Source: Anaerolineae bacterium (lineage in GTDB: Bacteria; Chloroflexota; Anaerolineae; Anaerolineales; Anaerolineaceae). From it: DNA of 43,884 bases. The notes under the pieces are model-generated. The model was not told the origin of the DNA. It did not search any database and saw nothing but the letters and a program-made list of their open reading frames with translations. How positions within the stretch are numbered: position 1 is the stretch's first letter; each line of letters begins with the position of its first letter. The stretch is from contig JABLXM010000010.1 of NCBI GenBank assembly GCA_013177815.1, forward strand, positions 1-43,884, given 5' to 3'. Of the stretch, positions 7,331-14,646 are shown piece by piece. The translations under genes and the position numbers were made by a program.

Positions 7331-8740
7331 CTAGAGGATGCCCAGCTTATCCAGTCCCAAAATCATCTTGGCAACAGCCATACCCGTGCTGGCTGCCCCA
7401 TCGCTGATGGCAGCGTAGTTGGGTTTCGTACCATCCCCGGCGAAGTAGAGATTCTCGATGTCAGGGGATTTTGCAAAGACCTTGTGCCCCCCGCTCAGCC
7501 CATTGTGAGATGCCGCTTCCGAGTAGAAGAACTTTTGCCATTTCGGCGTATTCAAAAATCCTGGATATACCCTATCAAGTATCGGGTTCAGTTTTTTGGC
7601 AACGAGATCATCTAGGTCTTTCTTCTTGATTTCTTCCAAATCATCCAGGTAGTACATCCAAATCAACTGTTTTCCTGCAGACGAGTTCCACGGCAGCTCC
7701 TCAGATTGATTAAATATCCCGCCGATATTATCCCCTGTCTTGGCATCCGTGACCAGCACAAAGCCTGGCTCATGACTTACCGTTTTGTCGAGCAGCGATA
7801 CAAGGAAGGCTCCCGCGCGATGAATTGTCTTCGGTTTCGCCAGAGCCTCTTGGATGTCTGCAGGAACCTCCTTGAACAGTTTCTCGACTTGCAGCCAGGA
7901 AGCAGTCACGATGACTCGGTCAGCATAGATTATCTGTTCACCATTTGGGCTTGTTACGCGAACACCTACCGCTTTGCCTTTTTCTACAATGACCTCCTCG
8001 ACTGTATGCTGCAAGCGTATCTCGCCACCCAGGGCTTCGATTGCCCTGGCAAATGGTTGGGCGATTCCTTCGATCAGGTTTGGGTGTGGAGCAACCGTAC
8101 TGCCTTCACCCGCTACCCATGCTCGGATCATCACAAATGTTTTGCCCGCCGATGCGTATTCCCAAGATAACCCTGCACTCCCCATGAAACACATACTGGC
8201 ACTCAGGGAACTAAACAGATGACGAACATACGGATTGGATGTCCGCGACTCGAAATATTCCTTAAGCGACAGCTCAGCATACTCTTCTGCCATCTCTAAG
8301 AGTGGCTTGCTCAGGATATCATTCCACAGCTTGAAGAGTTCAGGCCTAAGATCGGCAGGAAGTTTTTCGGTACACAGTGTCTGCAAATAGTCCAGTGACC
8401 AATCGGTCACGCCAGGTATGCTCATAATTCGGGGAATGTCAATCATGCAGGAACTATCTCCGTCAATAAATACTCTGGGTTCTTTACTATAGCGTTGTCT
8501 TACATCTGCACCCAGATCTTTTGCTGCGACTGCCCAAAATCCACCTTCCAGGGAACTCATGATCAGGGGCAAATGCATTACAACCGTGAAATTGCCCATT
8601 GGGAGGTGATGCCACCGTCCACCTACTACCTTATCCTTCTCAAGGAGTAGTGTTTTCTGACCGCCTTTGGCTAGATATCCGCCGCAGACCAATCCCGAAA
8701 TACCGGTACCCACCACGATATTTTCAAATTTCCCGACCAT
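7331..8740 (-). CDS. CrtI-like FAD-dependent oxidoreductase (NAD(P)/FAD family)
   Basis: A 469-residue flavoprotein of the phytoene-desaturase/amine-oxidase superfamily. The N-terminal dinucleotide fold is VVGTGISGLVCGGYLAKGG, followed by LLLEKDKVVGGRW. The C-terminal FAD motif is NLYFAGDGTKPNYAAISDGAAS. No signal peptide or membrane segment is evident. It lies 147 bases downstream of the AOR gene in the same operon, which suggests a role as redox partner or downstream enzyme of AOR rather than in carotenoid synthesis (inference; no other crt genes are present). Of two in-frame ATGs, Met3 at 8740 is preferred because GGAG sits 7 bases before it but only 1 base before 8746. Confidence 0.8.
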   Translation of the reverse strand: MVGKFENIVVGTGISGLVCGGYLAKGGQKTLLLEKDKVVGGRWHHLPMGNFTVVMHLPLIMSSLEGGFWAVAAKDLGADVRQRYSKEPRVFIDGDSSCMIDIPRIMSIPGVTDWSLDYLQTLCTEKLPADLRPELFKLWNDILSKPLLEMAEEYAELSLKEYFESRTSNPYVRHLFSSLSASMCFMGSAGLSWEYASAGKTFVMIRAWVAGEGSTVAPHPNLIEGIAQPFARAIEALGGEIRLQHTVEEVIVEKGKAVGVRVTSPNGEQIIYADRVIVTASWLQVEKLFKEVPADIQEALAKPKTIHRAGAFLVSLLDKTVSHEPGFVLVTDAKTGDNIGGIFNQSEELPWNSSAGKQLIWMYYLDDLEEIKKKDLDDLVAKKLNPILDRVYPGFLNTPKWQKFFYSEAASHNGLSGGHKVFAKSPDIENLYFAGDGTKPNYAAISDGAASTGMAVAKMILGLDKLGIL

Positions 8741-8887
8741 TTTCATTCTCCTTTTTGGGGTTACTTCCTCTGCATGACAACAGAAAAAGCTTTTCTAGGC
8801 TTGATGGAAAGGGTCCTCTGTGTAGGTTTTCTGGTTGAGCGATCTCCATGAGCATCGCAGGACCTTTGATCTACCACATCTGCAGAA

Positions 8888-10900
8888 TCAGGCCGGTACA
8901 CTCGCCGTTTTGGGCAGTTTACCTAAGGTTTCCAGTTCATCAGCAACATCTTTCAGGTCCAACGATTCCAAGTGTTCTCGGGTAGGCCAGCCGGTCTCGC
9001 GGTCCCAACCCAGATACTCATAGAAGTTACCTGTGGTTACCTTAAACTTTTCGGCGTCATAGGTACCATAGGTGCGTGGAATGATCTCCTCGAATTCCAT
9101 TTGAGCCGTCCGATTGTAATCACGAATTTGAATTGCGCGGAACAGCGTGTTGACGCGTTCACCGGCTTTGAAAAGCTCGTCTTCGGTCATTTTTTGACCG
9201 GTCACTGAAGAAAAGATTCTAGATTCGACTGCTGTCGTCCAAGTGCCTTCGCCAACTTGCTCGTCAAATTGCCAGCCCATATAATTACGAAGCGGGAACA
9301 TAAAGCACTCGGGTAAACAATCGATGATTGTTCCGCGAACCGTGCTCAATTTCGCCCATTTCAATGGAAATTCGGCAGTGTATGGATCTTCTTGTTTTGT
9401 CATTGCTTTCATTACAAAATTCTGAAAATCCTGATGTGCCCAATCTGGCCACTTGTTGTGATGTGGGTCACGCGTATCAATCATCCAGTTAAGCATGCTG
9501 GGCAGGTTCATTGGGAAAGGCATTTCCGTCCCCAGGCTTCGGGCGGTGTAACCCCACCCGCCGAGAACGGCGACCGGGAGCTTCATTTTTCCACCCTGCC
9601 AAGCAGCGCCTCTGGCTGCCTCTGGACCTTCGTATATGGTATGAGCGTAAACATCTGCTCCAAGCTTCTCGGTAGTCCGGCGTAATCCTTCTGCTAATTG
9701 GTCGCCAAAACCCTGTCGGTATGCAATCATATTTAACAGCTTAACCCACCATTCTACTGAGCGCACATCCGTGGGCATACCGACAAGCGATTCGGTATCA
9801 ATTCCGACCGCTTTGGTATAGTACAACCAGGGCACAATTCCATAGACAATTTCAAAGTGCCCAAACCCTAACTGTTCAGCGAGCTCATGAATTTCAAAGC
9901 CCTTGGCGAATTTGTCACCCTCTTCGGCATGGAAAAACTGTTCATAGCGGGTATGGTTACAGCCGGTCATCGCGTGCAAAAGTCCGGGGTGAGTCGTAGC
10001 CGGTACATCCCTGAGTTCATAGAATCCGCAACCGTGCAAGCAGCCTAACCCACACGAGTGACTGAGATAGGCATAAGGTTTGTTGTATACCAAGCCCATC
10101 CAGTTAATCGAGAAGTTTGGTTTTTCGTTGGGTCCGACCCAAGACCACCAGAAGGGGTTGTGTTCCTTATCTGCAAGGTTTTCTTTGATCCAAGGATGAT
10201 TGATTTTCTTGGGGAAGATATCTTCCGTTACCTTCAAAAGGGCTTCAGGATCGGCAACTTTGACCTGATGTTTGCCTTTGGTCAACGTAATGGCTTTCAG
10301 ATTCTTTGAACCCATAACCGCGCCCATACCGCCTTGACCGGTGGCACTGTGAATGCCACAGCCGATAATCGCAAAACGAACCAGATTCTCACCTGCCGGT
10401 CCAATTCCATAAGAGGTGGAGCCTTCGCCATGCCGTTTATGCAGAATTTCCTGAGCATCAACCAACCCCATCCCCCACAGATCTTGCGCTGACCGGAGTT
10501 CGGGTCCTTCGCTGGTGATGAGGAGGTAGGTTGGTTCCGGGGCTTTCCCCTCGAGAATGATGCCATCATATCCCAGCCACTTCAATTGGGTCGGGAAAGC
10601 TCCACCGATACTGGAGTTGGTATATTGCTCCGGGTAACTATAGGGAGAAATGCTGACAAATTCACCCCGACCGCTGGAAGGCGCCGCAGTTCCACCCGTC
10701 ACGCCAACGGTAAAGATCAGTTTATTTTCAGGGTCAAAAGCCTTGATTCCCGATTTCATCTCTTCCCACCAGATGCGGTGAGCTACGCCCATTCCACCAA
10801 TATACTTGGGAACGTATTTCATCGTATCCACAGTCGAGAAGGTTCCTTCGGTGAGGTTTACTCTCAAAATCTTTCCAGTCCATCCAAATTGTTCATTCAT
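8888..10900 (-). CDS. aor: Aldehyde ferredoxin oxidoreductase family protein (tungsten/molybdenum bis-pterin enzyme)
   Basis: A 670-residue AOR-family catalytic subunit, expected to oxidise aldehydes to acids or run in reverse using a bis-pyranopterin tungsten cofactor and one [4Fe-4S] cluster. The N-terminal domain (GWTGKILRVNLTEG, GGMGVA, SGRGEFVSISPYS) is typical. Cluster ligands are Cys283, Cys287 and Cys291, spaced CX3CX3C rather than the CX2CX3C of Pyrococcus AOR, plus a late cysteine in IIDCLPECFMFP (528 or 532). It is about 65 residues longer than archaeal AOR. The start has AGGAGGTGAT 3 bases upstream, directly after the ferredoxin stop, so the two are translationally coupled. The substrate is unknown. 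BamB-type benzoyl-CoA reductase is less likely because the rest of a bam cluster is absent. Confidence 0.9.
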   Translation of the reverse strand: MNEQFGWTGKILRVNLTEGTFSTVDTMKYVPKYIGGMGVAHRIWWEEMKSGIKAFDPENKLIFTVGVTGGTAAPSSGRGEFVSISPYSYPEQYTNSSIGGAFPTQLKWLGYDGIILEGKAPEPTYLLITSEGPELRSAQDLWGMGLVDAQEILHKRHGEGSTSYGIGPAGENLVRFAIIGCGIHSATGQGGMGAVMGSKNLKAITLTKGKHQVKVADPEALLKVTEDIFPKKINHPWIKENLADKEHNPFWWSWVGPNEKPNFSINWMGLVYNKPYAYLSHSCGLGCLHGCGFYELRDVPATTHPGLLHAMTGCNHTRYEQFFHAEEGDKFAKGFEIHELAEQLGFGHFEIVYGIVPWLYYTKAVGIDTESLVGMPTDVRSVEWWVKLLNMIAYRQGFGDQLAEGLRRTTEKLGADVYAHTIYEGPEAARGAAWQGGKMKLPVAVLGGWGYTARSLGTEMPFPMNLPSMLNWMIDTRDPHHNKWPDWAHQDFQNFVMKAMTKQEDPYTAEFPLKWAKLSTVRGTIIDCLPECFMFPLRNYMGWQFDEQVGEGTWTTAVESRIFSSVTGQKMTEDELFKAGERVNTLFRAIQIRDYNRTAQMEFEEIIPRTYGTYDAEKFKVTTGNFYEYLGWDRETGWPTREHLESLDLKDVADELETLGKLPKTASVPA

Positions 10901-10913
10901 TGCATCACCTCCT

Positions 10914-11393
10914 CTAGTACTTTTTCAATTCAAGGCACATTGTCGGGCACATCTGCACGCAGATCGGTCCTTCGGGTCGGTCTTTGCACAGATCACACAT
11001 GATGGCTTTTTTCTTGACGCTGTTGAAGTTGATCGGCGCCGGATCAAAAGGACATGCCTTGATGCATAACTTGCAGCCAGTACACAAATCTTCGACGATG
11101 AACCGAGCACCGGTAACTTCGTCTACCTGGATGGCTCCAACTGGGCAAGCCGCCATGCAAGATGGTGAGATGCACTGTTTACAAGTGCGTACGTAATAAT
11201 CACCCGTGAAAGTTTCGCTAATCTCCCAGATTCGATTAAGTTCAGCACCGCAGGCACCTTCATGAATCATGGCACAGTACAGCTCGCAGACTTTACAATC
11301 CTGGCAAGCTGAAATTTCCGGGTCCACCATTCCAATGTAACCTTTGGCTTTGGGAACAGAGCGAGAATCGATGGTTACGTCTTTTACCTTCAT
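10914..11393 (-). CDS. Four-cluster [4Fe-4S] ferredoxin, electron-transfer subunit of AOR
   Basis: A 159-residue polyferredoxin of the HycB/AorA type. Four cysteine quartets are visible: CQDCKVCELYC, CKQCISPSCMAACP, CTGCKLCIKACP, and CDLC followed eight residues later by CVQMCP. They should hold four [4Fe-4S] clusters. It immediately precedes and overlaps the expression signals of the AOR gene, and probably takes electrons from AOR to a soluble ferredoxin or to the FAD protein encoded downstream (inference, by analogy with the AorABC enzyme of Aromatoleum). The start at 11393 is chosen for the strong AGGAGGTG site; the longer upstream frame runs through the hairpin-rich leader. Confidence 0.88.
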   Translation of the reverse strand: MKVKDVTIDSRSVPKAKGYIGMVDPEISACQDCKVCELYCAMIHEGACGAELNRIWEISETFTGDYYVRTCKQCISPSCMAACPVGAIQVDEVTGARFIVEDLCTGCKLCIKACPFDPAPINFNSVKKKAIMCDLCKDRPEGPICVQMCPTMCLELKKY

Positions 11394-11435
11394 TGAACAC
11401 CTCCTTGGAAAATACTTTGGTTTGTGCCTATGGAT

Positions 11436-11468
11436 TTTTACAAAAGGGCATAAACACATTTTGTAAAA
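11436..11468. repeat. Perfect 10-base inverted repeat upstream of the ferredoxin-AOR operon
   Basis: TTTTACAAAA and TTTTGTAAAA are exact inverted repeats separated by 13 bases, 43-75 bases before the ferredoxin start. A second, weaker promoter candidate on the minus strand (TTGAAT at 11482-11487 with a TACAAA-like -10) would overlap it, so it may be a protein operator. It could also form an A/U-rich hairpin in the leader. Confidence 0.6.
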
Positions 11469-11539
11469 CACAACACATTTTATTCAAAGCTTCGTTCAGG
11501 GTTTACTTTTGTATTCTCCACCTTTCCTTTCTTGAAAAT

Positions 11540-11592
11540 AAAGGAGCCATAGCGCTCAACAATTCTTCATTGTTGATTACTATGGCTCCTTT
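11540..11592 (-). terminator. Terminator-like hairpin in the AOR operon leader
   Basis: A 13-base-pair outer stem (AAAGGAGCCATAG with its exact complement) and an 8-base-pair inner stem (TCAACAAT/ATTGTTGA) are separated by a 3x3 internal loop and closed by a 5-base loop. On the minus strand the stem is followed by TTTATTTTC. It lies about 147 bases before the ferredoxin start and downstream of the best promoter candidate, which is where an attenuator would be. On the plus strand it lies upstream of the pucR promoter, so it is not expected in the pucR mRNA. Confidence 0.65.
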
Positions 11593-11633
11593 TCAAATTC
11601 GGGAGGCAAAGGAATTACTCCCTTTACCCAATG

Positions 11634-11663
11634 TTCTCAAGAACCACGTGGGTTCACTGAGAA
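11634..11663. repeat. 30-base imperfect dyad (TTCTCA, GAACC, GGTTC, TGAGAA)
   Basis: Two pairs of matching arms are nested around ACGTG: TTCTCA/TGAGAA outside and GAACC/GGTTC inside. It lies about 45 bases downstream of the leftward promoter candidate, so it can act either as a DNA operator (for example for the divergent PucR protein) or as the first hairpin of the AOR leader RNA. Confidence 0.6.
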
Positions 11664-11708
11664 TCGGAGCGCTGATTCAATTGCTTGCAAGGATTAATTT
11701 CATTAACG

Positions 11709-11736
11709 ATTATATAGATTCAGAATACTGTTTGAA
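11709..11736 (-). promoter_or_regulatory. Promoter candidate for the ferredoxin-AOR-FAD-fdhD operon
   Basis: On the minus strand TTCAAA, a 16-base spacer and a perfect TATAAT are seen. Transcription would start near 11702 and give a leader of about 310 bases containing the dyads above. Confidence 0.55.
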
Positions 11737-11772
11737 TAGATAGATGATGACCAATGTTTTTAGGTCGAGCGC

Positions 11773-11801
11773 TTGACTTATTGTGCATTGTGCACTATGA
11801 T
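11773..11801 (+). promoter_or_regulatory. Sigma70-type pucR promoter with an inverted repeat in the spacer
   Basis: TTGACT and TATGAT are separated by exactly 17 bases, 28 bases before the regulator's ATG. The spacer contains the inverted repeat GTGCA-TTG-TGCAC at 11783-11795, an ideal place for a repressor to block RNA polymerase. Autoregulation is inferred. Confidence 0.72.
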
Positions 11802-11829
11802 TTAAAAATAGCGGTTAACGGAAAAATCC

Positions 11830-13290
11830 ATGAAATTGAGCATGTTTATCCTGGCAGATTGGTTGGAGAAATACAAACCCACCATCAGCATTACTGGAGG
11901 GCTGCCCGTATTATCGGGCGCCAGAATTTGCTCTGACTGTTCTTTTGATGGCGATGATTCCGTCCTTTTAATCGGACGTGCTGCAGATCTTTTCCCCGAG
12001 AAATATCAGGGCGAGCAAGTCATTTGCAAGAACAAGGAAGATTGGATCCTGATCGACTCGATCAATGTTAATGAAGTACTGAACGATGTTCTCAAAGCCA
12101 TTGAATTCTATAACGATTGGGAGTTCAATCTGAAAGAGGCAGCTTTTTCGAATGAATCATTTCAAATGCTGATCGATATAAGCTACCCGATTTTTAAAAA
12201 CCCCATTTTCATGGTGGATTGGTTCGGTAAGGTGCTTGGACTGACCACTCAGAGTGAAGCGAAGATGGACGGGACCGTCTGGAATTACATGCGTACGAAT
12301 GGCTATCTTCCTGCCTATGTGTACGATGTGGTCAAGATGAGCAGCAAGCAATTTAGAGATATCGAAAACAACAAAGACGTCTTCTACCTGGAAATTCCAG
12401 ATTTTGATTATCAGTGCTTTCACTGTACTGTTTTCGTAGAGAACAAACCTTATTTGAATTTTGAAATATCAGAAAATGAAACTCGGCTGACGGAAAGCAC
12501 GAGGCAATTAGCAGAAATCCTGCGACAAGCTGTAGTCATTAAACTTCGATTTAGCGACACATCAGCCTTTAACCCTTCGGCTCAGACATTGCTTTCGGAA
12601 ATTCTGTATGGAAAACCGTACCTTCAAGAAGCATTAAACCAAGTTCTTTTTAAGCTTGGTTGGGTACATACAAAAAGCTGGTACTTGACCACTTTTCTTA
12701 ATCCCTTTTCAGGCGGAATGTCTGGAATGGTCTTATTGCAGCAGCTTGGACGAGAACTTCCGAAGGGCTATTGTTTCGAATGGGAAAGCCAGATCATTAT
12801 GCTGATGGACTGCAAAGATTGGGAAGAGTTCTTACCTGTGTTCACAATATTTTTACAGGATACCTCATTTTCCGCAGGCGTTTCATTGCCATTTAGCGAT
12901 TTTAAAGATATTCCGATCGCATTGAAACAAGCCAAAGCAGCCTTATTCTATTCCAAACGGGATTCTGGTCTGAGTATGATTGTAGATCATGCCTTGGATT
13001 ACATACTGAATGAATTTTCACAAAATTTTAAAAGCGAAGGCTTGATTCATCCTGCCCTTGAAACACTTGAGAATTATGACCTTGAAAATAACAGCGAGCT
13101 TTCAAAGACTTTGTATGTGTATCTAAAAAATGAACGGAGCATGAACGTGACTGCCAAGGCGTTGTTCATCCACCGCAACACTCTGCGCTACCGCCTGGAA
13201 CAGATCGGTCAGTTGATCAATGTTGACCTGGATGATTCCGACATCAGAATGTATCTTCTGCTTTCTTACCCTATGAGGTGCCGAAAGTAA
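11830..13290 (+). CDS. PucR-family transcriptional regulator, divergent from the AOR operon
   Basis: A 486-residue regulator. The C-terminal helix-turn-helix of the PucR/CdaR type is clear: LFIHRNTLRYRLEQIGQLINVDL near residues 440-465. A GGDEF-like/CdaR-type middle region precedes it, and the first 250 residues form a sensory region (with ILADWLEKY and WILIDS segments) of unknown ligand. Family members bind purine metabolites, sugar acids or other small molecules. Divergent placement against the AOR operon, with dyads between them, suggests it controls that operon and itself. The start at 11830 has only a weak ribosome-binding site; Met5 at 11842 is an alternative. The gene is visibly A+T-rich compared with its right-hand neighbours. 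Confidence 0.85.
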   Translation: MKLSMFILADWLEKYKPTISITGGLPVLSGARICSDCSFDGDDSVLLIGRAADLFPEKYQGEQVICKNKEDWILIDSINVNEVLNDVLKAIEFYNDWEFNLKEAAFSNESFQMLIDISYPIFKNPIFMVDWFGKVLGLTTQSEAKMDGTVWNYMRTNGYLPAYVYDVVKMSSKQFRDIENNKDVFYLEIPDFDYQCFHCTVFVENKPYLNFEISENETRLTESTRQLAEILRQAVVIKLRFSDTSAFNPSAQTLLSEILYGKPYLQEALNQVLFKLGWVHTKSWYLTTFLNPFSGGMSGMVLLQQLGRELPKGYCFEWESQIIMLMDCKDWEEFLPVFTIFLQDTSFSAGVSLPFSDFKDIPIALKQAKAALFYSKRDSGLSMIVDHALDYILNEFSQNFKSEGLIHPALETLENYDLENNSELSKTLYVYLKNERSMNVTAKALFIHRNTLRYRLEQIGQLINVDLDDSDIRMYLLLSYPMRCRK

Positions 13291-13648
13291 AAAAAAACAG
13301 AACGGGCTATTCTTTGAATTGAATGGTCAGAGAAATTTATTCAAGCATCATATCAAGTAAACTGCTGCCGACTCGTGATTTAATTTGGAATGACTCTACC
13401 CGGAAAATGATCTTCTTTACTTCTCTCGTGCGCACCAAGCTGTATATGCGTGTGCTAGCTCCGGCTACCAGACCAAGCTATAAACAAAAAATTTAAGAAG
13501 TTTTTTTGCAAGATATCTTAGTGATAGTTGCAGAGAGGGAATTTTTTAGGGGAGGTGTTGGAGCCGATACCGATGGTCAATGAAGCGCAAACGGTAAGCT
13601 TGTATAATAGCGTGGTTGCATGTTTTAGATTTTGGATTGGATGACGGG
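13291..13648. other. Intergenic stretch at the right border of the A+T-rich block
   Basis: About 358 bases without a supported gene. The first 250 bases are A+T-rich like the AOR block; near 13550 the composition changes to the GC-rich background. I see no second IS30 end or direct repeat flanking the block. A TATAAT at 13603-13608 is a plausible -10 box for the phosphatase gene at 13649, but the -35 is poor. Confidence 0.5.
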
Positions 13649-14446
13649 ATGATGGAAGAGATCAAACCAGAGTTGGTCGAAGCATGGCTGCGAGAAGCCG
13701 GCGCGCTGGCGCTGCAATTTGCAGCCCGACCGGACATGACCGCGGAACATAAGGCAGATAATTCGCTGGTGACCGAGGCGGACCTGGCGGTGGAGCGATT
13801 GCTGGTCGCGCGGATCCAGGATACTTATTCCGGACATGCTATCATCGGCGAGGAGGCGACGCGCCAGAGTGGGAGTGAATACGCCTGGGTGATTGATCCG
13901 ATCGATGGCACCAGTGCGTTCTTCCTGGGCGCGCCGACCTGGTGCGTCTCGCTGGGCGTGCTGCGGGATGGACAACCGCACCTGGGCATGGTCTATGTGC
14001 CCTATACGGACGAATTGTTCATCAGCCGGGATGGGCAGACCAGCCGCAACGGGCACCTGCTAAGCGTCAGTAGCGCAACCAAGTTGAATCGCGACACGCT
14101 GTTCTGTGTATCGACATTGGCGCACCAGTTGTATCCCATGAAAGGCTTCCCGGGGCGACTGTATTCGTTTGGCAGTTGTGTGTATCAGAATTGCCTGGTG
14201 GCGCGCGGTGCTGTGTGCGGCACGCTCAGCCGGAGCCCGCGATTGTGGGACCTGGCGGGCGCGCTGCCGCTGGTGCGCGGGGCGGGCGGCGATATGGTCT
14301 ATCTTTCCGGCGAGCCGGTGGTGCTGGCAGATTTGATGGATGGCAGCCCGGTACACCAGCCAGTGCTTTCGGCGCCACCGCAGTTGATCGAGCTGCTGCT
14401 GGCGATCATCCGTCGGTCGGCGGTGGCGGGAAATGGCGGGGGATAA
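13649..14446 (+). CDS. Inositol monophosphatase family protein
   Basis: A 265-residue Mg2+-dependent, Li+-sensitive-type phosphatase. Family motifs are present in order: GEEATR (metal-ligand Glu), WVIDPIDGTSAF (the DPIDGT signature), and PRLWDLAGALPLV (WD motif with catalytic-site Asp). Possible substrates include inositol phosphates, histidinol phosphate, fructose-1,6-bisphosphate or 3'-phosphoadenosine phosphate; sequence alone does not choose. Start ATGs at 13649 and 13652 are adjacent and no strong ribosome-binding site separates them; the frame is open back to 13616. The stop overlaps the T-tract of the tRNA-Leu terminator on the other strand. Confidence 0.85.
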   Translation: MMEEIKPELVEAWLREAGALALQFAARPDMTAEHKADNSLVTEADLAVERLLVARIQDTYSGHAIIGEEATRQSGSEYAWVIDPIDGTSAFFLGAPTWCVSLGVLRDGQPHLGMVYVPYTDELFISRDGQTSRNGHLLSVSSATKLNRDTLFCVSTLAHQLYPMKGFPGRLYSFGSCVYQNCLVARGAVCGTLSRSPRLWDLAGALPLVRGAGGDMVYLSGEPVVLADLMDGSPVHQPVLSAPPQLIELLLAIIRRSAVAGNGGG

Positions 14447-14492
14447 AAAATACCTTGCAGGCGTTCTTGATGTTGCGAACGTGCTGCAAGGT
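14445..14492 (-). terminator. Intrinsic terminator of tRNA-Leu
   Basis: On the minus strand a 9-base-pair stem (ACCTTGCAG/CTGCAAGGT, extended by inner pairs CGTTC/GAACG) is followed by ATTTTTTATC. It begins 20 bases after the tRNA 3' end. Its T-tract overlaps the stop codon of the convergent phosphatase gene. Confidence 0.85.
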
Positions 14493-14511
14493 GCGCGTGA
14501 TATAATCCCAA

Positions 14512-14593
<82 letters not shown>

Positions 14594-14602
14594 TTGCGTT
14601 AG

Positions 14603-14631
14603 AGTATACCCAATCTTCATGGAAGGGTCAA
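14603..14631 (-). promoter_or_regulatory. Sigma70-type promoter of tRNA-Leu
   Basis: On the minus strand TTGACC and TATACT are separated by 17 bases, with the -10 box ending 9 bases before the mature tRNA 5' end. Confidence 0.85.
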
Positions 14632-14646
14632 GGTATTATCTGGCTT

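Noticed and set aside
8888-11393. BamBC benzoyl-CoA reductase subunits
   Set aside because: N-terminal pattern and neighbourhood fit AOR; none of the other bam genes is present.
11540-11663. Known Moco/Tuco riboswitch
   Set aside because: Location is suggestive but I cannot align the conserved core by eye; reported only as a possible leader RNA.
11393-11743. Plus-strand frame of 116 residues in the pucR-AOR divergent region
   Set aside because: It covers inverted repeats and promoter elements, has no ribosome-binding site and no domain character.
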